The notes under the pieces were generated by a model. That model searched no databases. It saw nothing but the letters and a program-made list of their open reading frames with translations, and was not told the origin of the DNA. A stretch of DNA of 64,000 nt from Byssothecium circinans. Taxonomy: Eukaryota; Ascomycota; Dothideomycetes; Pleosporales; Massarinaceae. A program made the translations under genes and the position numbers. This document shows, piece after piece, positions 35,364-46,789 of this stretch. The stretch is from contig ML977042.1 of assembly GCA_010015675.1 (NCBI GenBank), forward strand, positions 7,574-71,573, read 5' to 3'. Each line of letters begins with the position of its first letter. Positions within the stretch are counted from its first letter, which is position 1.

Positions 35364-35729
35364 ACATCGTCATTTCTTTTACTGTATCTCACGACCTGGC
35401 CAGCTCTTCATGGAGCATATCCAAAGTTGGTTTGCCCAGCGTCTTTTCTGTACAGCAAGGAACTGTTTTTATATTAAACTAAACGAACTCACCAACCCCA
35501 TCAGTGTACGGAGTAGTCTCGAGATAGTTAATACGATCCCTCTATTCATGTCCAGAAGCTCACAGCTGTACGCGATCTCAACCGTGATACTCCGTTTTCC
35601 AACTCCCAATGCGTATGCTTAAGCGACCCCACATGTGGAATGTGGGGCCAGAAGTCTCGCAGCATCAACACTCTTCACACCTATAACATCAACGTCGAAA
35701 CAATGAATCAAAATTAAAAGAAAATCACA
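35364..35729. promoter_or_regulatory. Promoter with inverted pair of cluster motifs, 35627-35647
   Basis: CCCCACAT at 35627-35634 and its reverse complement ATGTGGGG at 35640-35647 form an inverted repeat 83 bp before the start of the CoA-transferase gene. The 5-bp gap sets centres about one helical turn apart, which suits paired or dimeric protein binding. The rest of the interval is the 3' flank of the dioxygenase-like gene. Confidence 0.6.
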
Positions 35730-37516
35730 ATGTCACTTCTCGGAACAGGAATACGGTTAGCGGCTCGCCAGGCAAGATGTCGGGTCCCTCCGGCGCGGGT
35801 AAATACGCAGGTTTGGAGACGCGGAAACGCAACGACGAGTGACGGAAGACAGCACGTGGATAAAAAGACATTTGAGAAGCTTCCATTGGCTGGAATTAGG
35901 GTGCTGGATATGACTAGGGTGCTTGCAGGGGTAGGTGATTTCCCTTTCTGGGTGTTTGTATTCTTGAGGTTGGGGAACGTTGCTGCAACCTAGGAGAGGA
36001 GCGAGATGGTAACAGTGAACAGCCTTATTGCACACAGATACTGGGGGATCTTGGGTATGCTTCCAATATTTCCTCTCGGATCGAGAAGATGAGGCTGACA
36101 AAAGTTCCAGAGCGGAAATCATCAAAATTGAACATCCAACACGAGGCGACGATACACGATCCTGGGGACCACCAGACGCGCCGTATCAAGACGGCGTCGA
36201 GCGCACATTCCCAGGAGAAAGTGCTTACTATCTCTCCGTAACATCTTCCCTCCCTTCTCATCCCCCTCTTACCTTAATCCTATCCCCCCAGCTAACACTG
36301 CCGCCAGGTAAACCGCAACAAAAAGTCCCTAGCCCTCTCCTTCAACTCCCCCTCCGGAATCTCCATCCTGCACTCCCTCATAAAAAAATGCGACATCCTC
36401 GTCGAAAACTACCTCCCCGGCTCCCTCGCCAAATACTCCCTCGACTACGCCACCGTCTCCGCCCTCAATCCCTCCTTGATCTATGCCTCCGTCACCGGCT
36501 ACGGACAAACCGGCCCGTTCAGAGATCGCGCGGGGTACGATGTCATGGTAGAAGCGGAAATGGGGTTGATGCATATCACGGGGGAACGCAATGGGCCGCC
36601 CGTGAAGGTGGGTGTTGCAGTGACGGATCTGACGACGGGGATGTACACGGCGATTGGGGTGCTGGCGGCGTTGCATAGTCGGAGGGAGACGGGGCTGGGG
36701 CAGTGGATTGATGCAAGTTTGAGCGATTGCCAGGTCGCTGGTTTGGCGAATATTGCGGCCAGTGGGTTGATTAGTGGGAAGAAGGATAGTGGGCGGTGGG
36801 GGACTGCTCATGGTAAGGCTCCTTGATTCGCTCACTCGCTCCGTCTTTCTCATCAGACTCCCGCTCTCGTGGGGGTGGTGGTGGCGGTTGGAAAGCAGCG
36901 GAAAGAAACGGCAAGGAAAGAAAAGTACTGATATTTTGAATAGCATCAGTAGTACCCTACCGCGCCTACAAAACGCGCGACACCAACATCGCCGTCGGCG
37001 GCTGCAACGACAAACTCTACGGCATCCTCTGCGACAAGCTCGGCAAACCCGAATGGAAAACCGACCCTCGCTTCATCACCAACGCGCTCAGAGTGAAGAA
37101 TAGAGACACGCTCGATCGTATCATTGAAGATGAACTGATGACCAAGACGACGAAGGAGTGGCTCGAGGTTTTTGAGGGGAGTGGGATGCCGTATGCCGCG
37201 GTTAATGATATTCAGGGTACGCTGAATCATGAACATGGTATGTTGTATTTCTGTGTCTCAGTAGAGGTGTATGGGGAGAATGTCGTGGCTGATAACGATA
37301 ATAGTGCTCGCGCGCAACATGATCGAAAAGGTCGACCATCCCGCCTGCGGACCGATCAAGCTGGTGAATCATCCCGTCAAGTACTCGCGAGCGGAACCTA
37401 AGATTCGCACTCCGCCGCCCATGTTAGGCGAGCATACCGATGAGGTGTTGAGAGAAGTATTAGGGTTCAGCGAGGAGGATGTTAGGGAGTTGAAGGAGCA
37501 GAAGACTGTGGCATAG
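35730..37516 (+). CDS. Family III (CaiB/BaiF) CoA-transferase, mitochondrial
   Basis: Six exons (35730-35930, 36023-36054, 36111-36237, 36308-36812, 36944-37237, 37305-37516) in consistent phase give 456 residues; exon 2 is only 32 nt. A basic presequence (MSLLGTGIRLAARQARCRVP) points to mitochondria. The family blocks are PLAGIRVLDMTRVLAGPYC, AEIIKIEHPTRGDDTRSWG, VNRNKKSLALSF, ASVTGYGQTGPFRDRAGYDV with the catalytic Asp at about 197, and HPVKYSRAEPKIRTPPPMLG at the end. It resembles the eukaryotic succinate/glutarate-type transferase (SUGCT) subgroup, which moves CoA between dicarboxylates. It may activate a dicarboxylic intermediate; having both this and SCOT in the cluster suggests two CoA-dependent steps. 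Confidence 0.88.
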
Positions 37517-38387
37517 TTTTTCGATAAGATCTGACTTTTTGGAGTAAGTTCATGGGAGGTTTAAGGTGGTGGTACTTTGGTTTTGCATTGTTTGGCGTCA
37601 CTGTTGTCAATGTTATGCATGTACGTGCTTAGTTGGTTGCATCACCCTATAGACGAGAAAGACTCCGGTGTAGCAGAAAGGAGTGGGAAACAGGAAAAGG
37701 CTGTGCACTTTGGACACTGTAAAACTTACTCAATGGGGATACAGTGCCCAGTACGTCACTTGAATGATAAGCTCTCACTGTCTCCTGAGTGAGGTTGGAC
37801 AGCTGCGTTAGATTTCACTTTTCCTGCTACGCGATGTCAGAGAAAGATTCACATCACATGGTAAAGGTAGAACCTTGGAGTCATACCACCCAGTAAAAGT
37901 AGATTCAAACGCCCTCAATTTCGCCAAAATCGTATTCTCATTTCGATGGTTGAATACAACCATCAAATTCTGCCCGACTCCCCACATCCGTGCCGCGCGC
38001 TCACAGATCGTAAGCGCGCTAGCCCCACATCCATGATCCGCTGCATCCGCCCTCCCCACATGGACCCCCAAGTGATGCATCGCACCCCCGTTGCACCACC
38101 ACTTCGCATGTTACTTGTGATAATGACATGGGTCCCAAACTAAGCGGTTATTTGAGAGGGCAGTGCCCAGCATTTGCGGTTATGAAAGTGGAAGCGGTGG
38201 TTCTGCGGAAGTAAAGGAACGGATACCGGATACCTAGGTAGTGGGGAACTTGATATGCGCATGCAGACTAAGAAGGGAAACGTTTTTGTGGATGTTGTGA
38301 TTTCGTGAGAGGATTGTTGAAACTTGTGCTGCCGCCACACTGTTCACTCTACGTTCTTTCGATTAAATGTAGGGTGAGAGCGAAGTA
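37517..38387. promoter_or_regulatory. Carrier promoter with three CCCCACAT motifs
   Basis: Exact copies at 37980-37987, 38023-38030 and 38054-38061, all in one orientation and within 82 bp, lie 327-408 bp before the carrier start. The rest is the 3' flank of the CoA-transferase gene; no further gene seen. Confidence 0.6.
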
Positions 38388-39546
38388 ATGTCATCGACGA
38401 CAACCCCCAACAATGGCGCGGAAAAAGCCAAAGCATTACCATTCCGGTATCAATTCGCTGCCGGAGCAGTAGCTGGAATCTCAGAAGTCAGTATTCACTA
38501 CCATCACGACAAATTAATTCCCATTCTTACCCCCGGAGAAAGCAAGTCACAAGCAGCCAGAACTGACCTTTGACAGATCTTAGTCATGTGAGAATGCTAT
38601 ACCATACCGTCCGAACTCATAAGTGATGAGGGTTTGCTAAGAGCGTAGAAAGGTATCCTCTCGACGTAGTTAAAACGAGAATCCAACTCCAACACGGCAC
38701 CGCAATACCGAAAGACGGTCAAGGGTACACCGGCGTGCTGGACTGTTTCCGTAAGATAGTCAAGCATGAGGGGTTCAGGAGGTTGTATCGCGGGATCTCT
38801 GCGCCTATATTGATGGAGGTGCCGAAACGGTACGCATATACACTCTCTACCCATAGCAACCTCATCACTGACACGCATTTCCCCTCCAAAGCGCCATAAA
38901 ATTCTCCTCAAACGACACCTTCGCCCCCTTCTACCAGCGTCTCTTCGGCGCCCCCACCCTAACCCAACCCCTCGCAATCCTCACCGGCGCCAGCGCCGGC
39001 GCCGTAGAATCCCTCGTCGTAGTACCCTTCGAACTCGTCAAGATCCGCTTACAAGATAAAACCTCCGCCTCACGCTACACCGGCCCCGTCGACTGCCTGA
39101 CCAAAGTCGTGCGCTCTGAAGGAATCCTCGCTCTCTATAATGGCTTCGAAGCCACGCTCTGGCGCCATATAGTGTGGAACGCCGGCTACTTTGGCTGTAT
39201 CTTCCAAGTGCGGGCGCTCTTACCCTCGCCGGCGGCGTCGACGAGTCCAGGAAGGCAGAAAATGGTTAATGATCTCGCGGCGGGGTTTGTGGGGGGTGTG
39301 GTTGGGACGACGTTGAATACGCCGCTGGATGTTGTGAAGAGTCGCATACAAAGCGTTGCGAAGGTTGAGAGCGTGAGGGGGAAGTATGCGTGGGCGTGGC
39401 CTAGTTTGGGGGTCGTGGCGAGGGAGGAGGGGCTGAGGGCGTTGTATAAGGGGTATGTAGCTAAGATATTGAGGTTTGGACCGGGTGGGGGTGTGTTATT
39501 GGTGGTTTATTCCAAGGTTGTTGAGGTGCTTGGAGGGGTCGTGTAG
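38388..39546 (+). CDS. Mitochondrial 2-oxodicarboxylate carrier-like protein
   Basis: Exons 38388-38486, 38577-38587, 38653-38829 and 38892-39546 give 313 residues; exon 2 is an 11-nt micro-exon (ILV plus part of Met) required to restore the first signature. The three mitochondrial-carrier repeats each have Px[DE]xx[KR]: YPLDVVKTR (about 38), VPFELVKIR (about 140) and TPLDVVKSR (about 238). The phrase AGAVAGISEILVMYPLDVVK matches the oxodicarboxylate carrier (Odc1/SLC25A21) group, which exchanges C5-C7 oxodicarboxylates across the inner membrane. Beside SCOT and thiolase genes it probably brings the oxo-dicarboxylate product into mitochondria. Confidence 0.88.
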
Positions 39547-40825
39547 GGTGGGCGTGGCGATGATAGCATGGTGTTCGCTGGGCTTAGCATGATGAAGTGA
39601 TGTTACACCTGTGACTTGTTGTGGTTTAGAAAATTGGGGGTATAGAATTCGTGTCTTACCTCTGTGATTTGGAGTCGGTGGAGTCTGGCCGATGCTATTA
39701 GGTCGATAGTGAAGTATCAATGCACTGTAAAGTACCGCAACGATAAGTAATACACCGCATGGGCGTCATATCGTAGTCTTAAACTCATTCAAACGTGAAT
39801 GATACGGCGACAGCAGTCAATTGGCTACTTTAGGGACGTTTACTCACTTTGACGACAGACCGGGGGCCCTGTGGTGTACTACTTATGCACTGTATGCATG
39901 TACAGTACATACCACCGTACACTTGTAGTAGTGTAGCACGGTGAAACACTATGCTGACTTATCTCATTCAATGTGTCGAATGAGGTGGAACGGCGTCCTC
40001 GTCAAGATGGTTCTGCGTTCGATCGTCGTGCAAACCTGGTCTATGGTAAACGGCCCGGGTGAACAGTAGTGACCAATTGCACTCGCACAAAGCATTTAAT
40101 CCCTCTGTCCGACTTATCTCCATTCCAATACGATCCGTACTATACCTTCTATACCACCGGTGGTATTTTCGACATACAGATGTCAAGGAGATGCAGGGGA
40201 GGTGAGTGAATGCACGCCACAGCCCCACTAGTGCGCGTCTCTGCTGAAGGATTACATGTTCCCCACATGCGAAACGGTCCGGAAGTTTGGATTGGACGCG
40301 TACGGCGAGAGTGGCCTGTAAGCGGCGCAGTAAAAGTCAGCTGGGTGCTGGACTTTACCAGAACAGTTGGATGCGTGTCAAGATGTGAATGTGACGGGCA
40401 TTCTGGCACTGTTCGTGTGTCGGCCTCCGATGGACAAGATGCATGATCTTCAGAAGTCGGTATCGCGCCGGTAGTATCGGTCCAGGAGGGTAAATCAGCG
40501 CCACCCGGTTCAGGCTCTGATCTGCAGCAATATGGTTCAGTGAGCCTGCATCCAGACATGGTTCGTAGATGAAGATTGAATTTCGAGCATGTCGACCATT
40601 CCGGGTTTATATTGGCCCTAGGCGAGTCATGGGTTGCAGCTTCCCCGCATCGGATCGCCCGCCAGCTCCGTAGCTAGCACTTGGTTTCCAAACCCCTCCG
40701 GCACTTCCAAGCTTGGGTCATTCACTCTTCAAGAACAGGTCGCATCGCCGACACTAACTCGATCCCACGATAGCTGAGGGCACTACTGGCCTGCTGCGCG
40801 CGGACGTTGCGACAAAGTACCTCTC
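39547..40825. promoter_or_regulatory. Regulator upstream region with CCCCACAT at 40261-40268
   Basis: 1.28 kb between the carrier and the regulator. One exact motif lies 558 bp before the regulator start, suggesting autoregulation. The only long frame (40149-40559, minus) shows no domain. No gene supported. Confidence 0.45.
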
Positions 40826-43800
40826 ATGGCCTTGAAGCAATGCAGTCTTTGCGACCGCAAATTCACGAAGCTCGAGCATGTCAAGCGCCACGAGCGATCG
40901 CGTATGTCACCATGCAGAACACAATAGCAAGGGGCTGTGCTAATGAAGGGTAGATACGAGAGAGCGCCCCTATGAGTGTCCGACGTGCAAGAAGCACTTT
41001 TCGCGCAGGTAAGTCGCCATTGGCAAATTTTCCAGGCTAGCGACCGACGAGTGTACAGTGACGTCTTGTTTCGACACTGCAAAGGACACGCCCAGAATGC
41101 ATTGAATCGACTCAGCAACAGCCAGCAGAACCAGCAGGGACAAGAACAGAATCAGAACCCGACGGGCGATGAGCAGACGCCGCAGTCCGGTGCGCTGCAG
41201 AACGAGGGATCCATCACTGATCGGACGACCCAAAATCATCAGGACCCTAGTTTGTCGCCGTTATCGAGGAGGAGGAATTCTCAGCAGGCACCGCAGGCCA
41301 ACGGCGACAACTTCCACAATTCCAATCCGTCGCCTACCGTGCACGTGCGGCATCCGGCTGCGACCCAGCAACAGCAGCCAACACCGAGCGACAGTCGTAT
41401 AGAAGCCCTCATCAACGCCGCACAACACCTAGGAACTCCGGCAGATGTACCCTGGCGATCACCGTCTCCCATCAATCTCCAGTCTGAGAATGACCGCTTT
41501 ATGACGCGCAACCAGGACAACATGCCTCCGCCAATTGATCCCGCAATCGATATGCTTTCCTTTTCACCGCACGGCCATGTTTCAAGCCTTGATCAGTGGG
41601 CTTTTGAGCTCGTGCAGAGTAACCATCCGATGCCAAACCGAACGCCCGCTGATGCGTTGCAGACGTGGCTGTTTCCACTGGATGGAGATTTACTAAATTC
41701 AAATGGCTCACATCACATGGCCATCGACGGCCAGTTCGATCATGATGCATTTAGAAATGGCGCAGAGAACCACGGGAGTCCGTCTGGGAGCAGTGTGTCG
41801 ATAGCAAGCCGCATACCGAGGGAGCGTTTCGCTAGGGTTGAGAGTTGCTGGCCATCCAGGAATCGGAAGCCGTCACGGTTAATGCCCATTTTGTGGTCAA
41901 GCTTGGTCTCGTGTGATTGTACGAATATATTATCGGAGATGTCGGTAGGTGCCGTCGAGACGCCGCTCAGTGAGCGCGAGCGAAGGAACTCAAGATGGGG
42001 GTTGGACGAGGAGTGCAGGGATGTGCTCCAAAGCGCCCTGAATAACGCGCCTCAGACTACCAGCAGACGCTCGGAGTCATATGTCGATACTGCATCTTCG
42101 AGTGGAGATGCAGGAGCGAGCCCGGGCATAGAGGGCGTGCGGTTCCCGCCTGCAGAGATACTGGACATTGCGCTTGAGATGTATCTCTATTACTTCCATC
42201 CGACACTACCAATTATCCATATTCCAACCTTCTCGGCCAAGAACGCACCAAGACCATTGCTTCTTTGTATGTGCCTTATTGGACTCAGTATTTTGGGCAC
42301 AGCTGGAGCTTCGAAATTTGTGTCGCGCACATTTCCGGTATGCCACTATACGCATCCCCTTCCTCGACAAAGCTGACTTGTATCCAGACCGTACTGCAGA
42401 TGGCATCCGCCGAAATCGAAACCCTCTCGACTAGCGACCACACGCCACAAAAGCAACTTCGGATCCTCGCCACGGGCTTGTTGGCCTTGAACCTGGCCTC
42501 CATCACGGGCGTAAGGAAAAAGATTGGCGAGGGGCGAATCTACGCTAACACGGAGCAGAGGAAGAGTCGGATAGCGCAAGCGGAGAAGCTCTACAGTGAA
42601 CTGATATCAGTAAGGAGCCATTATAGCTTTTAAAGATGTTTGTTGACACGTACAGGCTGCTCAAAATCATGGACTGTTCTCAGCAAATGAGAGTGCGCCG
42701 CCTGATTCGCATCTAGACGAGATCATGGACATTGACGCACGGTGGAAGGCGTGGTGTAGGATAGATTGCGCGAAGCGGTACGTCTCATTGCCCCCTCACT
42801 TCACGTGAGCTATGTATCTGATCGATGATAGTATCATTTTCGGCCTCCTAGAAGCGGACTGCTGGTACGCAGCCTACCTCTCCACATCCCCCATGATCCG
42901 CCCTGAATCCGTGCAAATCCTGCCCCCTTCAGAATACAATCTGTACCACGCAAATTCGGCCTCGAAATGGTTCCACCTAGTTCAACGCGGCGCTAGAATC
43001 CATTCCAACCGCATCACACCATCCTACCTCCCCACAGCCGGCCTGAAACTCGATTCCTCGACCCTAAGAAGCTTACTCACCCTCTTCCTCTTGCGCGTCT
43101 ACGAAGCCAACGACCGTCTAGCAAACATAAACAATGGCACACAAAAGCATCTCGAACCTTGGAGAATCTACGCCGAAGACGCTCGAAGTCGCGAACTCAT
43201 ACCATTACTCGTCAACCTCTCCTCATCCTCCATCGACGCCCTCCGAACCGCAGATCTAAACTCCGCGGTCCTCTGGCATGCTTCCTGCATGATGCTCGGT
43301 GCTAACATATCCTTCTTCGAACTCGCAGCTGGCCGCGCCGGACCCGGACCCGCAGTCACAGCTCTAGAAGACATCTCCACATGGTCGCAAACAGCTTCAG
43401 CACGCCGATCCGTCCTCCACGCTGCGCATATCTTCAAACTCTTGTTCGATAGAAAGGTCTCTGATATCGTGAATCCACACTCCGTCGTCGCGCTGTTCCA
43501 AGCCGCTCTCGTCCTTGGTTTATACATCTTCACGCTACCTCCTTCCACAGTGGCCTGCAATCTAAACGAACCGTGCCTCGAACTTCTCGACCTTGTAGAC
43601 TGGTCCTACATTGGACAAGTCGGATTCCTCGACTCCCCCTTATCCCCCGGTGGCCCGCTCGGCTTCGGCGACAATCCGGTTGTATCTTTCATCCGCAACG
43701 GCGGGCCCTTTAGTATCACTGGTATCGCGCTTGACGGCGGGTACCTTGCTGCGAGGCGTACGTTGTTGCATTGCGCAGATCTTATGGACGGTGTGGGAAG

Positions 43801-43924
43801 GTGGAAGAGTAGGACGTTTAGCCAGATTTTACATATTATGAGTGATGATTTGACGGAGATGGAGAATGGGGATAGTGATATCGATGGCGGCGACGGTGAG
43901 GGAGAGTTGGGTGCGGGTCGGTGA
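40826..43924 (+). CDS. C2H2 zinc-finger / fungal_trans transcription factor, likely cluster regulator
   Basis: Six exons (40826-40901, 40954-41008, 41059-42337, 42388-42609, 42656-42777, 42832-43924) give 948 residues. Two adjacent fingers start the protein: CSLCDRKFTKLEHVKRHERS completed by His after the first intron, and CPTCKKHFSRSDVLFRHCKG completed by His after the second. The linker HTRERPYE is of canonical type. A Gln/Asn-rich region of about 250 residues follows. From about residue 430 comes the fungal_trans domain (EILDIALEMYLYYFHPTLPI and LPIIHIPTF). Such two-finger proteins bind short C/G-rich sites, which fits the repeated CCCCACAT in this cluster. Nuclear; likely an activator induced by a pathway compound. 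The finger-motif link is inference. Confidence 0.88.
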
Positions 43925-44587
43925 CGGTGCGAATCCCCTTCCTACGGCGTGTGGAGTATTACAGAGATGAGGGAGAGGTGGGGAAGGGGATAGTGTGGCG
44001 TGTGGAAGGAAGGGCGGGGATGGGGGAATGAGGCAAGGGGAGTGTACGATGAGTGGAACAAAAAGACCACGACTCTTCTCGTTTTGACATACAGGTTAAC
44101 GATCCGCATTACAAAGGTGTTCAGGGGCAGGCTTCTTTGGAAAAGAAGACTCCGAATTAAATGAACAATGCCAGTTTTTGGTGAAGACTTGAAGAAAATT
44201 GGACTTCAACGTTCCCTCACAATCTGCTCCGTTGCGGACTGATCACTGAAAAAGAACTCGTTAAAACGCACTGTCAGCGACTCCATATCACATAGTTACT
44301 TGTGGATTACTGCACACGCTAGAGAAAAGCCGGGACTTTGGGGTATAGTACAGCTGCGTAAGTGGGAATGTGGGGTAAGACAAGGGGGAAGCACCAAGAT
44401 AGATAAGCGTGGACACGAGATGCTCAAACACCAGGAACGACCAAGCACCAATTTCCTCTAAAGAACTTCATCACCATCAAGCCTCACATTATCCCCCAAC
44501 CTGGCCTGCCCAACTCTTCAATCCAGATTCCCCATCGCACACCCTGTGCCCCACATCCACCACTTCCCTCAGCCAGAACCCCCAAAA
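43925..44587. promoter_or_regulatory. P450 promoter with two CCCCACAT motifs
   Basis: ATGTGGGG at 44368-44375 and CCCCACAT at 44549-44556 lie 213 and 32 bp before the P450 start. The remainder is the 3' flank of the regulator gene. Confidence 0.55.
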
Positions 44588-46456
44588 ATGCCCACCTACC
44601 TCTTATTCGTCGTCTCCCTAGTCCTATCTGCGCTCCTTTACAAATTCTACACTTCAAACCGTCTACCCAGAGGTTTCACCCCCATCCCGCATCCACCGGG
44701 GCTCCCGCTGCTCGGCAACGCGCACCAGCTCGGCCGCTTCCCGCACCGGCAATTTCAAAACTGGGCGCGGCAGTACGGCGAGATCTTCCGCGTAAGATTG
44801 GGGTGGAATGACTGGTATATGCTTTGTTCGCCCGAGGCGGTGAAGGAGGTGATTGATCGACAAAGTCGGGAGAGTAGTTCGAGGGCGCCTATGCCGGTTA
44901 GTAGTGATGCTTTGAGCGGTACGTATATTTCCTTCTCTCCCACTCGCATCCCGACCTGCCCCTCACTATCAAATCCCCATAACAAGAGGACAACGTTCGC
45001 TAACCATAGCGTTTCGTATTAGGCGGGATGAGATTCCTATTCATGGGATACACCAATGAGTGGCGTAAAATGAGGAGTCTGGCCCATAAGCTACTTACGC
45101 CGAAGGTGAGCGATACGTTCAAACCGAGCCAGGAGTGGGAGAGCTTGATGTTGCTTGATGAGATCCTCAAGGGGAGTGATGGGGAGGGCAAGGAGAGGGG
45201 GAGTGAGGTCGGGTATAAGGCGATTAGGCGGTATACTGTTAGTGTTATTATGACGAGTACTTATGGGAGGAGGATTCCTGAGTGGGTAAGTGAGGGTCTT
45301 TCTTCTTCTCGCTTTTCCAGCCTTAACTTTGTTTGGTTTGGGATAGACGGTTATGTTGCTCAGGCTTTGCAATTGGGCAGAATTAGTTAGGCTTCTAGAC
45401 TAACAGCAGAAACAGGAGTGCGAAGAAGTCCGCGAAATCTACGGCATCATGTCCGATTTCTCTCATATCGCCGCTCCAGGTGCCTACCTCGCCGACACAC
45501 TCCCCTTCCTCGGTCGCCTCCCAGTCCGCCTCCAATGGTGGCGCAAACCCGTGAAACCCTACTTCGACCGACAGGCCAAACTCTGGATGTCCTTCTGGAC
45601 GTCCCTGAAAACGCAAATGGAAACCAAATCCGCACCCGAATGCTTCGTCAAGCAAGTCATCGAGTCCAAATACGAAGAACAAGGCATCTCGGAACTCCAA
45701 GCCGCATTTCTAGCGGGCAGTCTGATCGAAGCCGGGAGCGAGACGACGAGCGCAGCACTCAACACTGCCATGTTACACCTAGCCGCGTATCCCGACGTCC
45801 TGAAGAAAGCGTACGAAGAGATTCTCAGAGTTGTAGGAACATCCCGTTCCCCGACATTCGCAGACGAGCCCGATCTTCCTTACATCCGCGCCATCGCTAA
45901 AGAAACAATGCGGATCCGTCCCGTGACCAACATCGGCTCGCCGCACTACACCACCGCGCCGATCCGATATAAAAATCACCTCATCCCCGCCGGCTCCGTC
46001 GTTTCTATCTATCAATACGCAATCCACTACTCGCCCACCCTCTTCCCCTCCCCAGACACCTTCAACCCCGACCGCTACCTCGGCTACACGGAGAAAAGCG
46101 GCGTGTATGCCGCAGGGCCGATGGAGGAAAGAGATCATTGGAACTTCGGTTCCGGGAGGAGGATTTGTACCGGATTGCATTTGGCGGAGAATAGCATGTT
46201 TGTGGTGCTTGCTAAGTTGATCTGGGCGTTTGATGTGCTGCCGCCGCTGGATGGGGAGGGCAAGGAGGAAGTCCTAGAGTTAGGGGACGAAGCGTTTGAG
46301 GAGGGGGCGAATACGGTGCCGAAGCCGTATAAAGTTAGGTGGGTGGTGAGGGGGGAGGAAACGCGGGCGACTGTTGAGAGGGAGGTGGAGAGGGCGAAGA
46401 GGGAAGGGTATGTGTTGAGGGGGGTTCAGGTAGGGGAAGAGGGTGTGGAGGTGTAG
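44588..46456 (+). CDS. Cytochrome P450 monooxygenase
   Basis: Exons 44588-44918, 45023-45285 and 45416-46456 give 544 residues. An N-terminal membrane anchor (LLFVVSLVLSALLYKFY) is followed by the Pro-rich hinge PIPHPPGLPLLGNAHQLG. The I-helix oxygen motif is AGSETTSAAL, ExxR is ETMR at about 361, and the haem loop WNFGSGRRICTG puts the ligand Cys at about 448. The K-helix-to-meander order is normal, so this looks intact. It sits on the ER and hydroxylates a small hydrophobic molecule. With two cluster motifs in its promoter it probably performs the entry hydroxylation. The CYP family cannot be named with confidence. Confidence 0.92.
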
Positions 46457-46789
46457 AGGTGGAGTTATGGGGAGGTTCTCTCTTTTTATCTGGTCATCGT
46501 GTAGTTGGTTGAGGAATTTGAAAGGATGTCACGCACTTTGGTATGTCCGTTTGCTCTTACACCGCCGTCGTTTGCACTGCACGTGCCCGGCCCAGTCCAC
46601 CCAGCAACACAGCAGCGTTTGCGAATCGTCATAGCGACGATTTTGTCATATCACATACCCTGATCTTCCTAGTCTGCTTCTCGCTTGTTAGGCGCTTCTA
46701 TCATTTTGTTTTCGCCCTCGACGTCAACAGCGACCCTCACCCTCGCACTTCCTCATCACCACTTCCCTCGCACTTAACAACCACTCAAA
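46457..46789. other. Intergenic, 333 bp
   Basis: No gene and no cluster motif. Contains the 3' flank of the P450 and the CT-rich leader of the next gene. Confidence 0.5.
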
